Counted from the stretch's first letter, positions 46,101 through 55,954 are shown. The stretch is 64,000 bases of DNA from Microbulbifer aggregans (GCF_020524005.1 NZ_JAIVKK010000007.1:186001-250000); one strand, 5' to 3'. Translations and numbers: made by a program. The notes: a model not told the origin generated them from the sequence alone.

Positions 46101-46829
46101 TTAAAGCCGCTGAATATTCGATGGGTAGGCACTTTCCGGTACGGTAACAAACCGGGAAAAGATTGCGTCCATATTGCCGCATACGGCGTCTGCCAACACC
46201 AGCCCCCCACCTTGCTGGCAGGTCTGCAACTGGGCGAGCAGGCGTTCCGGTGTAAGTAGTTCCTGGAACTCCCGCGCCCGCGGCGCATAACTCAAATGCC
46301 AACGCTCCGGCGCAACACCGCCACGATCCTCCGCGTAAGGGCGAAACAGACCGTAACTCTCACCCGCAGCAATCCGCTCGTCGAGCCAGCAGTGGAAACC
46401 GCCGAAAACGCCCTCGTCAGCCACCTCTTCAGGCGTCAGTTGCACCCGGTAATCCTCGGGGACCGCCGCGGCGTCAATCACGTCAAAGTCGGTTCCCCAG
46501 TGATGGCGGGAGCCGCCGGGCAAAGCCGACCAGCGCAATATAGCGAAAGCGACTTCTTCTGGCGACATACGCGCCACATCGAGGGGGTTGCCCTCACTGT
46601 CGAACAGCGGCCTTTCCCCCCTGGCCTTGCCATTCCAGATCACCTGCTGACGTTCAAAACTGCGAAACCCCGAAACAACTTTCGGGGCGAAGCCCACTGC
46701 CTGGGCGTCGCGGCACAGCTGGCTAAACGCCGCCAGCGCTTCCGGGTGCATCAACTGCCCCGACACAGGCTCCAGGATCACATGGGCATCGCTGAGCCCG
46801 AACAGCATGTTGTGAATAAGCGGGTGCAT
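46101..46829 (-). CDS. M15 family D-alanyl-D-alanine carboxypeptidase (VanY-like)
   Basis: This 242-residue protein has the zinc peptidase pattern of M15B enzymes: VVSGFRSFERQQ, GGSRHHWGTDFDV (His and Asp ligands), and ERWHLSYAP (His with catalytic Glu). It trims D-Ala from peptidoglycan stem peptides. With the ATG at 46829 (GAGG nine bases upstream) there is no obvious signal peptide, so it may act in the cytosol on recycled muropeptides. A start at 46907 would add a short hydrophobic leader and cannot be excluded. Confidence 0.87.
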   Translation of the reverse strand: MHPLIHNMLFGLSDAHVILEPVSGQLMHPEALAAFSQLCRDAQAVGFAPKVVSGFRSFERQQVIWNGKARGERPLFDSEGNPLDVARMSPEEVAFAILRWSALPGGSRHHWGTDFDVIDAAAVPEDYRVQLTPEEVADEGVFGGFHCWLDERIAAGESYGLFRPYAEDRGGVAPERWHLSYAPRAREFQELLTPERLLAQLQTCQQGGGLVLADAVCGNMDAIFSRFVTVPESAYPSNIQRL

Positions 46830-47180
46830 CACACTTGGCCTCGCAAACTGCAATGCCGGCATACCGGGCACACTAACCCGAAATCCGGCAAATAGAGAAA
46901 AATGCAACTAGGCTATTGCAGCAGATGTGACAATTTAGCACCTTGGTTCCGACTATTAATAGTCACAAATCCTACAAACACCGACACATCGCACAAGACA
47001 GATAACCCAATATTGCTCGCGGTTTGGGCATTTAGGAAATTGTGCTATGTTGCACGACTGTTTCGTTCAGCATGGACCCGCTGAGAGAGAAACCAGCCAC
47101 GAGTCAGCATTGTAATTGAGGCCGCGCAACGCAGTTGGATTTAGACCGCCAGCGTCTCAACAGTTCAGGGAATGAATGTT
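46830..47180. promoter_or_regulatory. Divergent promoter region between the carboxypeptidase and TfoX-type genes
   Basis: This 351-bp region is AT-richer than the genes. A plausible plus-strand promoter is TTGGGC (47024-47029), 16 bp, TATGTT (47046-47051), upstream of the TfoX-domain gene. Nothing else is recognised. Confidence 0.35.
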
Positions 47181-47465
47181 ATGCACCCGAGTCAGTCAGA
47201 GTTGTTGCAACTGAAGAATCTGGGGCTCGCCTCCGTCAATATTCTCCATTCCATCGGCATCCGCACGCTCGACGACCTCCGTCGCGTAGGCCCGGTGGAA
47301 GCCTTCATCAATATCCGCAGCCGCGGTATCAACGCCTCCCGTGTACTGCTCTACGCCCTTCAGGGCGCACTGCTCGATGTTCACTGGAACGACCTCGATC
47401 CAGACCTGAAAGCCCGCCTTGTGAAAGAAGCCGAACGCCTGCTGGCCCGTAAAGACAGCGCCTGA
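47181..47465 (+). CDS. TfoX/Sxy C-terminal domain protein
   Basis: This protein of about 94 residues matches only the C-terminal domain of the competence regulator TfoX/Sxy: LKNLGLASVNILHSIGIRTLDDLRRVG, then a helical bundle with ALQGALLDVHWNDL. The N-terminal TfoX domain is missing, as in many stand-alone relatives, so a role in competence control is unproven. GGGA is nine bases before the ATG at 47181, which I prefer to an ATG three codons earlier. Confidence 0.85.
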   Translation: MHPSQSELLQLKNLGLASVNILHSIGIRTLDDLRRVGPVEAFINIRSRGINASRVLLYALQGALLDVHWNDLDPDLKARLVKEAERLLARKDSA

Positions 47466-47578
47466 CACAGGCAAAATTGGCAACTGGCCGGTCAAATTTC
47501 CCGCTGTGCACCTCTTGCAAAGCGCGCGGTCCGACCTTATTTAAAGTTCACTGAGAAACCACCTTCAGGAGAAGGCTG

Positions 47579-48466
47579 ATGTTGCGTATTGGGCTTTTCT
47601 TGCTGACCAACCTGGCCGTGATGCTACTGGTCGGTATCATTTTCAATTTACTGGGGATTCAGGGAATTCTCGACGCCAATGGTGTCGGACTGAACCTTCC
47701 CGGACTCCTCACCATGTGCGCCATATTCGGTATCGGTGGCGCACTCATTTCGCTGCTGATGTCCAAGACCATCGCACGCATGTCCACGCGAACCCAGGTC
47801 ATCCAGCAGCCGCAGACCGCCGATGAACGCTGGCTGGTAGAAACCGTGCGCGACCTTTCCAAAAAAGCCGGAATCGGAATGCCCGACGTGGGTATTTTCC
47901 CCATGCCGCAAGCCAACGCCTTTGCTACCGGCTGGAATCGCAATAGCGCGCTGGTGGCGGTAAGCGAAGGGCTACTGCAGCGTTTCAACCGCGATGAAGC
48001 CCGCGCAGTGATTGGCCACGAAATCGGTCACGTCGCCAATGGCGACATGGTCACCCTGGCCCTGATCCAGGGTGTGGTGAACACCTTTGTCATGTTCTTT
48101 GCCCGTATTGTCGGCTTCTTCGTAGATCGGGTACTCCTGCGCAATGAACAGGGCCTTGGCATTGGCTACTACATCACCTCCATTATCATGGACATGGTGT
48201 TTGGTGTGTTCGCGATGATGATCGTGGCCTGGTTCAGCCGCCGCCGCGAATATCGTGCAGATGCCGCCGGCGCACATCTCGCGAGCCGTGAAGGCATGAT
48301 CGCGGCACTGGCCCGCATCAAGGCAGAATCCGAAGCCGGGCGCGAAGAACCGCTGCCATCAAACATGAAAGCCTTCGGCATTTACGGCAATAGCATGGCC
48401 GCAATGCTGGCCAGCCACCCGCCCCTCGAAGACCGTATTCTGGCGCTTAAGAGCTCAATACACTGA
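47579..48466 (+). CDS. htpX: Membrane zinc metalloprotease HtpX
   Basis: HtpX degrades misfolded inner-membrane proteins with FtsH. The 295-residue protein has two N-terminal helices (about 5-25 and 38-58), the zinc motif HEIGHVANGD, two more helices, and the third-ligand region REYRADAAGAHLASRE. A GGAGA ribosome site precedes the ATG. It is followed by a perfect hairpin and then an HtrA-like protease, making a small envelope-quality-control cluster. Confidence 0.96.
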   Translation: MLRIGLFLLTNLAVMLLVGIIFNLLGIQGILDANGVGLNLPGLLTMCAIFGIGGALISLLMSKTIARMSTRTQVIQQPQTADERWLVETVRDLSKKAGIGMPDVGIFPMPQANAFATGWNRNSALVAVSEGLLQRFNRDEARAVIGHEIGHVANGDMVTLALIQGVVNTFVMFFARIVGFFVDRVLLRNEQGLGIGYYITSIIMDMVFGVFAMMIVAWFSRRREYRADAAGAHLASREGMIAALARIKAESEAGREEPLPSNMKAFGIYGNSMAAMLASHPPLEDRILALKSSIH

Positions 48467-48489
48467 TTCAGCGCCGCCTTGTTCAACCC

Positions 48490-48515
48490 GGCCACCCGGC
48501 TGCAGCCGGGTGGCC
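48490..48515. terminator. Perfect 26-bp palindrome between htpX and the HtrA-like gene
   Basis: Twelve-bp GC-rich arms (GGCCACCCGGCT/AGCCGGGTGGCC) meet with almost no loop. It lies 24 bp after the htpX stop. No T-run follows, so it may be a weak terminator or an mRNA-stabilising end. Confidence 0.5.
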
Positions 48516-48539
48516 CATAACAAAGCCACGACTGCAGAC

Positions 48540-49610
48540 ATGTTTTCAGACCAACTTCCTTTAAAGCGCGTCCTCTCGCCCGTATCCCTGCTCCTCACCG
48601 CCGCATTGCTGCTGCCACTGCCGGCTGCAGCAGAGGCCATATTTGCCACCGACGATGAAGTAAACACCATGCAGGTGTTCAACTTCGCCAGTCCTTCAGT
48701 GGTATACGTCACCAACGAAACCGTCGTACGGGACCGCTGGACCCTGCGCCTGCACACCGTGCCCAAAGGCGCCGGCAGCGGTTTTATCTGGGACGACCAG
48801 GGCCACGTGGTTACCAACTTCCACGTGATCGACGGCGCGCGCAAAGTCACGATCACCCTCCAGGACCGCACTGAATGGCCCGCGGAACTGGTAGGCACTG
48901 CGCCGGAAAAAGACCTCGCGGTACTGAAGATCAATGCGCCGCAAGACTTGCTCAAGCCACTTGCACCCGGCCACTCCGCCGATCTGGCGGTTGGACGTAA
49001 AGTACTGGCCATCGGCAATCCATTTGGTCTCGACACCACCCTGACCACCGGGGTGGTCAGCGCACTGGGACGTGAGATTGAGGCGGCCAACAACCGCACC
49101 ATTCGCAATGTGATTCAGACTGACGCAGCCATTAACCCCGGCAACTCGGGCGGTCCCCTACTGGACTCCAGCGGACGTCTGATCGGCGTCAACACAGCGA
49201 TTTACAGCCCCAGTGGCGCCAGCGTCGGTATCGGCTTTGCCATCCCGGTAGATACCGTGAAAAAAATCGTCCCCGAGTTGATCGCGCACGGGCGCCTGGT
49301 GCGCCCCATTCTCGGTATTGAATCTGCGCCCGATCAGTGGGCCAGCCAGTACGATTTTGAGGGTGTAGCCATCCTGCGCACAGCCCCGGACCTACCTGCC
49401 GCAGATGCCGGCCTGCGCGGCGTCTTCCGCGCACGTAACGGCGGCTGGCAGCTTGGGGACGTAATTGTGGGGATTGATCATCAGCCGGTGCGAAATTACG
49501 ACGACCTGATGAACGCGCTGGAAAACCACCGCCCCGGGGACCGCGTGCAAGTGCGCTACCTGCGCGATGGCACAGAGTTCGAAGCCGAACTCACCCTGGC
49601 CGCGCCCTGA
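48540..49610 (+). CDS. HtrA/Deg-like periplasmic serine protease (S1C) with one PDZ domain
   Basis: This protein of about 356 residues has a signal peptide ending near PAAAEA. The trypsin-like domain carries the triad His (TNFHVID), Asp (EKDLAVLKI) and Ser (INPGNSGGPLLD), plus a regulatory-loop block GNPFGLDTTLTTG, and a single PDZ domain occupies the last 100 residues (GVFRARNGGWQLGDVIVGI). It degrades damaged envelope proteins. The ATG at 48540 is chosen because the GTG at 48510 falls inside the upstream palindrome. Confidence 0.92.
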   Translation: MFSDQLPLKRVLSPVSLLLTAALLLPLPAAAEAIFATDDEVNTMQVFNFASPSVVYVTNETVVRDRWTLRLHTVPKGAGSGFIWDDQGHVVTNFHVIDGARKVTITLQDRTEWPAELVGTAPEKDLAVLKINAPQDLLKPLAPGHSADLAVGRKVLAIGNPFGLDTTLTTGVVSALGREIEAANNRTIRNVIQTDAAINPGNSGGPLLDSSGRLIGVNTAIYSPSGASVGIGFAIPVDTVKKIVPELIAHGRLVRPILGIESAPDQWASQYDFEGVAILRTAPDLPAADAGLRGVFRARNGGWQLGDVIVGIDHQPVRNYDDLMNALENHRPGDRVQVRYLRDGTEFEAELTLAAP

Positions 49611-49683
49611 ACGGGCGCGGGAATTGGCGGAAGTTTTTGTTACACTCGCCAGCCTGATTATTTTTCCTGGCGAATGACGGCAC

Positions 49684-50028
49684 ATGCAAAAACATTTTCT
49701 CTGCGGCTATGAAGACCTCGCTGAAGGCGAGTCCAAAGGATTCTCCCTGGGCGATAACAGCGCGGGTATGGACAATGTATTCGCGGTGAAAAAAGATGGT
49801 GAGGTTTACGCCTACAAAAATGTCTGCCCACACCGCGGCATCAATCTGGAGTGGCAACCCGACCAGTTTCTGGATTCGGAAAAAGCCCTGATCCAGTGTG
49901 CCTCCCACGGCGCACTATTCGAAATTCAGACCGGCGAATGTATCGCCGGTCCCTGTGCCGGAGACGCACTGACGCCGGTACCGGTGGAATACGCGCAGGA
50001 AGGGCTGTACGTATTGCTGGCAGACTGA
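49684..50028 (+). CDS. Rieske [2Fe-2S] domain protein
   Basis: This 114-residue protein is a stand-alone Rieske domain with cluster ligands in CPHRG and CASHGALFE (two Cys, two His). Such proteins act as small ferredoxins for oxygenases or in electron transfer of unknown purpose. No oxygenase gene is adjacent. It starts 73 bp after the protease gene on the same strand. Confidence 0.9.
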   Translation: MQKHFLCGYEDLAEGESKGFSLGDNSAGMDNVFAVKKDGEVYAYKNVCPHRGINLEWQPDQFLDSEKALIQCASHGALFEIQTGECIAGPCAGDALTPVPVEYAQEGLYVLLAD

Positions 50029-50130
50029 CAGACGCGCCACCGCAGCGTCCTACGCACCGGGTAATCGCGCCAGCCGATACTGTCTTGCCGGCACGCGGTC
50101 TCCGGCGCAAGCCCTCCGCCGCAACCTTCT

Positions 50131-50832
50131 CTAGCCGATGTATGGCACCGCCTCTACCAGCCGGATTTCCTCGGCATTCATTTGCGCCCGGTAGGCGATC
50201 ACTTCAACACCCGCGGCTTTGGCTTCCGCAATAGCCGCGGCGTAGGTCGGGTCAATTTCTGCCGCGGGCTCCACGGTTTCGATCTGCGAATGCTGCACGC
50301 AGTAAAACAGCACCGCGCGTACACCAGACTGCGCCAGTTTCTGTAATTCGCGCAGGTGTTTCGCACCACGGGCGCTGACCGCATCCGGAAACAGCCCGCG
50401 CGCGCCTTCGGCGAGGGTGACATTTTTGACTTCCACATAGCAGTCGCCAGTCGGACCACTCAACACGAGATCGATACGGCTGTTTTCCTCACCGTACTTC
50501 ACTTCCCTGCGAATGCCCTCGTACCCCTGAAGCTCCGACACCACACCTTCGCGTATGGCCTCTTCCACCAGCGCGTTAGAGCGGCCGGTGTTGACGCCCG
50601 CAAGCGCACCCTCCGGGGTAGTAGTGATTTCCAGGGTATGGCGATACTTCCGCTTTGGGTTACCAGAGTCGGAATACCAGCAGGGCGTATTTTCCTCCCA
50701 GCAATTTTTCATTGAACCGGTGTTCGGACAGTGAATGGTTATAATTTCACCAGACTCCAATTCAATATCCGCTAGAAAACGTTTGTAGCGACGCAACAAC
50801 AACCCTCGCGCCAGGGAAGGGGATAATTTCAC
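50131..50832 (-). CDS. sfsA: SfsA family protein (sugar fermentation stimulation)
   Basis: This 233-residue protein matches SfsA: an N-terminal RRYKRFLADIELESGEIITIHCPNTGSM OB-like region in two parts, then the nuclease-like core SRIDLVLSG, CYVEVKNVTLAE, and HLRELQKLAQSGVRAVLFYCVQ. SfsA is linked to maltose metabolism in E. coli, and its fold suggests DNA binding or nuclease activity. The start is GTG at 50832, with GGAG five bases upstream; longer frames do not match the family. It lies beside dksA, as in enterobacteria. Confidence 0.93.
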   Translation of the reverse strand: MKLSPSLARGLLLRRYKRFLADIELESGEIITIHCPNTGSMKNCWEENTPCWYSDSGNPKRKYRHTLEITTTPEGALAGVNTGRSNALVEEAIREGVVSELQGYEGIRREVKYGEENSRIDLVLSGPTGDCYVEVKNVTLAEGARGLFPDAVSARGAKHLRELQKLAQSGVRAVLFYCVQHSQIETVEPAAEIDPTYAAAIAEAKAAGVEVIAYRAQMNAEEIRLVEAVPYIG

Positions 50833-51135
50833 GACATCTCCAACAAAAGTCAGATTGGGGATAAGTGTCAGCACCAATTGACGAATATTTAGCCGCCAGA
50901 ATACACCATGTGGCTCGTACTTTGCCGAAGGATTGCCCTTCCGTCCCTTTCTCGACAACATTTTGTGGCGCACGGGTAAGAGATTTGATAGTTTCCTCGC
51001 TTCCCGATCGCCGGGTGCTGGCGATCAGAGAGGATACAGCCTGAGGTCGCTTAGGCTTTACGCAGCCTGCTAGGCTTGATTTTGGTTGTAGCGCCCTTAT
51101 TAACTGGGGCCCGTATTACGAGAGAGGCAATGACT
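50833..51135. other. Intergenic region between sfsA and dksA
   Basis: This 303-bp spacer should carry divergent promoters. It contains a 7-bp stem-loop (GATCGCC/GGCGATC, 51006-51026) and, nearer dksA, a possible TTGATT/TTATTA pair. None is strong. Confidence 0.35.
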
Positions 51136-51573
51136 ATGCCCAATACTGCTGCGAAATCGGATTCTCTACACGGCTTTGAGCCCTATCAGGAACAGAAGGG
51201 CGAGGAGTACATGAATGAGAAGCAGCAGGAGCACTTCCGCAAACTGCTGCTGGCCTGGAAGGCCGAATTGATGGCAGAAGTGGATCGCACTGTTACCCAC
51301 ATGAAAGATGAAGCTGCCAATTTCCCGGATCCGGCGGATCGCGCCAGCCAGGAAGAGGAGTTCAGCCTGGAACTGCGCACCCGCGATCGCGAGCGTAAGC
51401 TGATCAAGAAAATTGACGCCACCCTGGAACTGATTGACCAGGAAGATTACGGTTTCTGTGAAGCCTGTGGTGTTGAGATTGGCATTCGCCGCCTGGAAGC
51501 ACGTCCGACAGCAACCCTGTGTGTCGACTGTAAGACCCTGGCGGAAATCAAAGAAAAGCAGATCTCCGGCTGA
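51136..51573 (+). CDS. dksA: RNA polymerase-binding transcription factor DksA
   Basis: DksA inserts into the RNA polymerase secondary channel and works with ppGpp in the stringent response. The 145-residue protein has the long coiled-coil (about 25-105) whose tip carries the [11 protein letters not shown] acidic segment, and a C-terminal four-Cys zinc finger (CEACGVEIG and CVDCK). The ATG at 51136 has GAGAGG eight bases upstream; starts further up lack family similarity. gluQ follows, the common order in gammaproteobacteria. Confidence 0.96.
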   Translation: MPNTAAKSDSLHGFEPYQEQKGEEYMNEKQQEHFRKLLLAWKAELMAEVDRTVTHMKDEAANFPDPADRASQEEEFSLELRTRDRERKLIKKIDATLELIDQEDYGFCEACGVEIGIRRLEARPTATLCVDCKTLAEIKEKQISG

Positions 51574-51643
51574 TCCATTGCCGCCGGGTGGCCAGTGCTA
51601 CCCGGCGCAAGCCCCCTGCCCCGAGCGTCTCCCCGAGTAACCT

Positions 51644-52543
51644 GTGAGCACTCCGGACAATTCCCTACACGGCACCGATCACTACATCGGACGCTTTGCC
51701 CCCTCACCCACCGGTCCACTGCACTTTGGCTCACTGGTTTGTGCGGTCGGCAGTTACCTCGACGCCCTCGCCCACGGCGGCCACTGGCTGCTGCGAATGG
51801 AAGACCTCGACCCTCCCCGGGAGATGCCCGGCGCCGCGGATCGTATCCTTCGATCTCTGGAAGCCCACGGCTTACACTGGCACGGCCCATTGATCTGGCA
51901 AAGCAAGCGCCACGACCATTACGCGCATGTACTCTCACAGCTCTCTGCCCAGTCGCTTCTGTACGAGTGTTACTGTACTCGGGAGGAAATCCGGCAGGCC
52001 GGCGGGCATCGGCGCGAACTTTGTCGGACCACCCCGACAGGAAACTCCAACACCGCAGCACTGCGATTTCACTGCGCCGGCGCAACGGAATCCTTTGACG
52101 ACCTCTGGCACGGCCACCTGCAACAGGACGTGCGCGAGGACCCCATCCTCAAGCGCCGCGACGGACTCTATGCCTACCACCTAGGAGTGGTCGTTGACGA
52201 TATTGAGCAGGGGGTTACGCACATTGTACGAGGAGCCGATCTGCTCGACTGTTGTGGAGTACAACGAAAGCTGTTTCGCGCCCTGGGGCAGCGCCCTCCC
52301 ATTTACGGCCACCTGCCGTTGGTGATGAACGACGGCGGACAAAAACTGAGCAAGCAGAACCACGCCCCGGCCCTGGATGACCTTCGAGCTTCGGAGAACC
52401 TGGTAAAAGCACTCGGATTTCTCGGCTTTCACTGCCCGGGTGAGTTAGACCGGGAATCTCCCCTCGCCATCCTCTCATGGGCTGTGGCCCGCTGGCAGCG
52501 CCATCAGGTAACCCGCCACAACCGCCAGTTACACGAGCACTGA
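51644..52543 (+). CDS. gluQ: Glutamyl-Q tRNA(Asp) synthetase
   Basis: GluQ attaches glutamate to queuosine in the anticodon of tRNA(Asp), without an anticodon-binding domain. The 299-residue length fits. Motifs are the class I HIGH-type loop APSPTGPLHFGSL, RMEDLDPPRE, zinc ligands around ECYCTREE, and QKLSKQNHA corresponding to KMSKS. The start codon is GTG. It lies 70 bp after dksA, and the pair is often co-transcribed. Confidence 0.94.
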   Translation: MSTPDNSLHGTDHYIGRFAPSPTGPLHFGSLVCAVGSYLDALAHGGHWLLRMEDLDPPREMPGAADRILRSLEAHGLHWHGPLIWQSKRHDHYAHVLSQLSAQSLLYECYCTREEIRQAGGHRRELCRTTPTGNSNTAALRFHCAGATESFDDLWHGHLQQDVREDPILKRRDGLYAYHLGVVVDDIEQGVTHIVRGADLLDCCGVQRKLFRALGQRPPIYGHLPLVMNDGGQKLSKQNHAPALDDLRASENLVKALGFLGFHCPGELDRESPLAILSWAVARWQRHQVTRHNRQLHEH

Positions 52544-52665
52544 TTCCCAACCAGGCTCTCACCAACTCTTGGACAATTGCACCGAGCGGCAGGCAGCTAT
52601 ACCATTTTCGCCCTCAGTTTTTTGTCGACCCGAATTTTCGCCACAGGAACGCCCAACAGGCCCTT

Positions 52666-52842
52666 ATGAGCAACCGAACCCTGTTAATCCTGCTGGCACT
52701 GGTGGGCTACGTTTTCAGCCCCACCGTGTTCACCTGGATGATCAATCCCACCGGCGCCTGGTACCGGCCATTTATTCTCTGGTTTGTACTGATCCTGCTT
52801 GCCATTTTCATTCAGCAGAGGCGCAAACCCGATGACCTTTGA
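52666..52842 (+). CDS. cbrX: Small membrane protein upstream of and overlapping cbrA (CbrX-like)
   Basis: This 58-codon gene encodes two hydrophobic helices (TLLILLALVGYVFSP and FILWFVLILLAIFI) and a basic tail IQQRRKP. AGG lies six bases before its ATG, and its last 11 bp overlap the cbrA start, so translation is likely coupled. Pseudomonas has a similarly placed short gene, cbrX. The match here is by position, size and hydrophobicity, not by alignment. It may modulate CbrA membrane function. Confidence 0.7.
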   Translation: MSNRTLLILLALVGYVFSPTVFTWMINPTGAWYRPFILWFVLILLAIFIQQRRKPDDL

Positions 52843-55816
52843 GATCGTCCATATTGCGCTGATCGGTGTGGCCTATATTGCCGCGCTATTCTTCGTTGCA
52901 TTTGCCACATCAAAAGGCTGGCTGTCGAGCAACTGGACCCGCCACCCGTTTTTTTACGTCTTGTCTTTGGGTGTGTCTCTCAGCGCCTGGACCTACTACG
53001 GGATTGTCGACCTCGCGTGGCAGCATGGCTACGGGGTTCTGGCCTATTATCTGGGCACCGGTGCGATGTTCCTGTTTGCGCCAGTGGCACTGGAGCCTCT
53101 GGCGCGGCTCTGCCAGCGCTACCAGCTCACTTCGCCGGCGGACCTCCTGGTATTCCGCTACCACAGCCGGGAGGCCGGCACCCTCGCCACCCTGTTTATG
53201 CTGCTCGGCCTTCTACCTCTGATCGCACTCCAGATTCAGGCGGTGGCCGAAACCCTGGCCCTGCTGTCGCGGGACAACATGGCAGCGATGGCGCTGCCTG
53301 ACACAGGAGTAACCAGCAAAGATCTGGTCGCCTTTTTCTACTGTGTACTACTGGCGCTGTTCACCACTACGTACGGCGCGTCCCGCAAACGCCGGGCCGG
53401 TCTCGCCAGCGCCATGGCGCTGGAATCCATGGTAAAACTTGTCGCGCTACTCGCGGTGGGTTTCTACGCGGTATACGGGGTATTCGGCGGTCTGGGAGGA
53501 CTCGATACCTGGCTCGCGCAGAACAGTGACATGCAGCAACTGCTGTACACACCGATCAAACAGGGGTCCTCTCATACCCTGCTACTGGTCTTTATCGCCA
53601 CAGCCGTGGCAATGCCCCACATCTTCTATCTCAGCATCGCCGAGCGACCGGCCGCCAACACCCTGCGCGCGGCGAGCTGGGGGTTCCCTCTTTTCCTGCT
53701 GCTGATGGCGCTACCAATCTTCCCGATCATGTGGGCCGGCTTCGCCCTCGATGTGTCGGAGCCGGTACAGTACTTCACGCTCGCGGTCCCGCGCGCGAGT
53801 GGATCCGCCCTGCTCACGATCCTGGCCTTTGTCGGCGGCCTGTCCGCGGCCACCGGCGCGCTGATCATGATCACCCTGGCACTCTCGACCATGGTGATGA
53901 ATCACTGGCTGCTCCCCGGTACCCGCTGGCAGTCGGAAGACAATATGTATCGCCAGCTCCTGTGGCTGCGCCGTACTCTGGTTACTGCACTGTTCCTGGC
54001 TGGATTTGCGTTTTACCTGCTACTGAATAATCGGCTGTCCCTGTCGGACCTGGCGATTATTGCGTTTATCGCATCACTACAGTTCCTGCCCGGCATCTTT
54101 GCCGTCATCCACTGGCCCCAGGGCAACCGCCGCGGCTTTATCGCCGGACTGCTGGCAGGAATGCTGATCTGGGCAACTGGGCTGCTGGTACCGGCGATGG
54201 TGGGCAATGGCGGCATCGGCATCCCCGGTACCGACCTGCAGGTGCGCCTGGGCATGGAAATCTGGCCACAGATCACCACGCTGTCCCTGTCCGCCAACGT
54301 CCTTCTGTTTATCCTGGTCTCCGTATTCACCCGCACCTCCAGCCTTGAGCGCTACGCCGCGGACCTGTGCAGTGACGACTCCATCAGTCAGGCGCTGCGC
54401 CTGGAACTGGATGTGCAATCCGCCGCGGAATTCCGCCTGCGCCTCTCGGAAAGCCTGGGAGCCGCCACCGCCAGCCAGGAAGTCAGCCGCGCACTGCGCC
54501 AGCTCAACCTGCCGGAGGATGAACGCCGCCCGTACGCACTGCGCCAGTTGCGGGACAAACTGGAGGCAAACCTTTCCGGGCTACTGGGGCGGGTACTGGC
54601 GGGCCAGATCGTCGACCGTCACCTGCCCTTCGTCACCAGCGACCTGCCGGCAAACAAAGATATCAACCTGATCGAGACGCGCCTAAGCCGCTACAAAAAC
54701 CAGCTGACCGGCCTCGCCGCGGAGCTGAACAACCTGCGTCTCTACCATCGCCAGATGCTGGAAGAACTGCCCATGGCTGCCTGCTCTCTCGGGCGCGACG
54801 GGGAAATTCTGCTGTGGAATTATGCGATGGCCGACCTCTCGGCGGTCAGTGCCAGCGAGGTGATCGGCTCCAAGCTCGATTACCTCCCGGAACCCTGGGC
54901 CGAACTGTTATCCGAGTTTGTGCAATCTGCAGACAGCAGCCGCTTCAAGCAACAGGTAGACATCAACGGCAACAGCCACTGGCTCAACCTGCACAAGACC
55001 CGACTGAAACAAAGGCGTGGCGGCAAACACAAAGAGAGCTTTCGCGACAGCCGCAGTGATGGCCTGATGATTCTGGTAGAGGACATTACCGAGACCCAGA
55101 TTCTTGAGCAGGAGCTGATGCACAGCGAGCGTCTCGCCTCCGTAGGCCGCCTCGCAGCCGGGGTCGCCCACGAAGTCGGCAACCCGGTCACCGGCATCGC
55201 CTGCCTGGCGCAAAACCTCCAGTTCGAATCCGAGAACCCGGAAGTACTGGAGACGGCGGACCAGATACTCAGCCAGACCCAGCGAATCAGCCGCATCGTT
55301 CACTCACTGGTGAGCTTTTCCCACAGCGGCAGTCAGGACACCGACAAAGCACCGGTCGACCTTCACGCCTGCGTGGAAGAGGCCGTGCAACTGCTGTCAC
55401 TACAGCGGGACAAAACCCAGGTCACGTTTGAAAACCGGGTTCCCGCTGACCTGATCGCCCAGGGCGACAACCAGCGCCTGATTCAGGTATTCATCAACCT
55501 GCTGAGTAATGCCCGCGACGCCAGCCCTGACGGCGGTAACATAGAAATCGACGGGTATATTCGTGCGGGATTGGCGTGCGTATCCGTTACAGATGACGGC
55601 CCCGGCATTTCCGCGGCCCACCGCGATCGTATTCTCGAACCCTTCTTCACCACCAAAGAGCCGGGAGAAGGCACGGGTCTCGGCCTCGCCATGGTGTACA
55701 GCATCGTGGAAGAACACGGCGGCCAGCTTGAGCTGGTAAGCCCCGCCCACCCGGATACCGGCCGTGGTGCGCGCTTTATCGTGCAGGTTCCATTGGAAAA
55801 AGAGTCGCCGAAGTAG
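52832..55816 (+). CDS. cbrA: Sensor histidine kinase CbrA (sodium/solute symporter-like domain plus kinase)
   Basis: This 994-residue membrane sensor has an N-terminal SSS-type symporter domain (about 1-500, thirteen or so helices), a linker, and a PAS-like domain (about 640-745, LEELPMAACSLGRDGEIL). A HisKA domain with phospho-acceptor His780 in GVAHEVGNPVTG and an ATPase domain (NLLSNARDAS, DDGPGIS, GEGTGLGLAM) follow. CbrA/CbrB balances carbon and nitrogen use and drives amino-acid catabolism in Pseudomonas. Its sensing may be linked to transport through the symporter part (histidine is reported there). The ATG at 52832 starts as the family does. Confidence 0.93.
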   Translation: MTFEIVHIALIGVAYIAALFFVAFATSKGWLSSNWTRHPFFYVLSLGVSLSAWTYYGIVDLAWQHGYGVLAYYLGTGAMFLFAPVALEPLARLCQRYQLTSPADLLVFRYHSREAGTLATLFMLLGLLPLIALQIQAVAETLALLSRDNMAAMALPDTGVTSKDLVAFFYCVLLALFTTTYGASRKRRAGLASAMALESMVKLVALLAVGFYAVYGVFGGLGGLDTWLAQNSDMQQLLYTPIKQGSSHTLLLVFIATAVAMPHIFYLSIAERPAANTLRAASWGFPLFLLLMALPIFPIMWAGFALDVSEPVQYFTLAVPRASGSALLTILAFVGGLSAATGALIMITLALSTMVMNHWLLPGTRWQSEDNMYRQLLWLRRTLVTALFLAGFAFYLLLNNRLSLSDLAIIAFIASLQFLPGIFAVIHWPQGNRRGFIAGLLAGMLIWATGLLVPAMVGNGGIGIPGTDLQVRLGMEIWPQITTLSLSANVLLFILVSVFTRTSSLERYAADLCSDDSISQALRLELDVQSAAEFRLRLSESLGAATASQEVSRALRQLNLPEDERRPYALRQLRDKLEANLSGLLGRVLAGQIVDRHLPFVTSDLPANKDINLIETRLSRYKNQLTGLAAELNNLRLYHRQMLEELPMAACSLGRDGEILLWNYAMADLSAVSASEVIGSKLDYLPEPWAELLSEFVQSADSSRFKQQVDINGNSHWLNLHKTRLKQRRGGKHKESFRDSRSDGLMILVEDITETQILEQELMHSERLASVGRLAAGVAHEVGNPVTGIACLAQNLQFESENPEVLETADQILSQTQRISRIVHSLVSFSHSGSQDTDKAPVDLHACVEEAVQLLSLQRDKTQVTFENRVPADLIAQGDNQRLIQVFINLLSNARDASPDGGNIEIDGYIRAGLACVSVTDDGPGISAAHRDRILEPFFTTKEPGEGTGLGLAMVYSIVEEHGGQLELVSPAHPDTGRGARFIVQVPLEKESPK

Positions 55817-55954
55817 CACAAGAGTGAACGGTTTGTTACTCGATAACGGAAAATGCGAACAATTTTTAATCAAATTATGTATGATGGGTTGCAACGAAAC
55901 GCCCACCGGGTAAAACTTAGCGGCCGCTGAACATTTTGTAACCAGGCGTAACAC

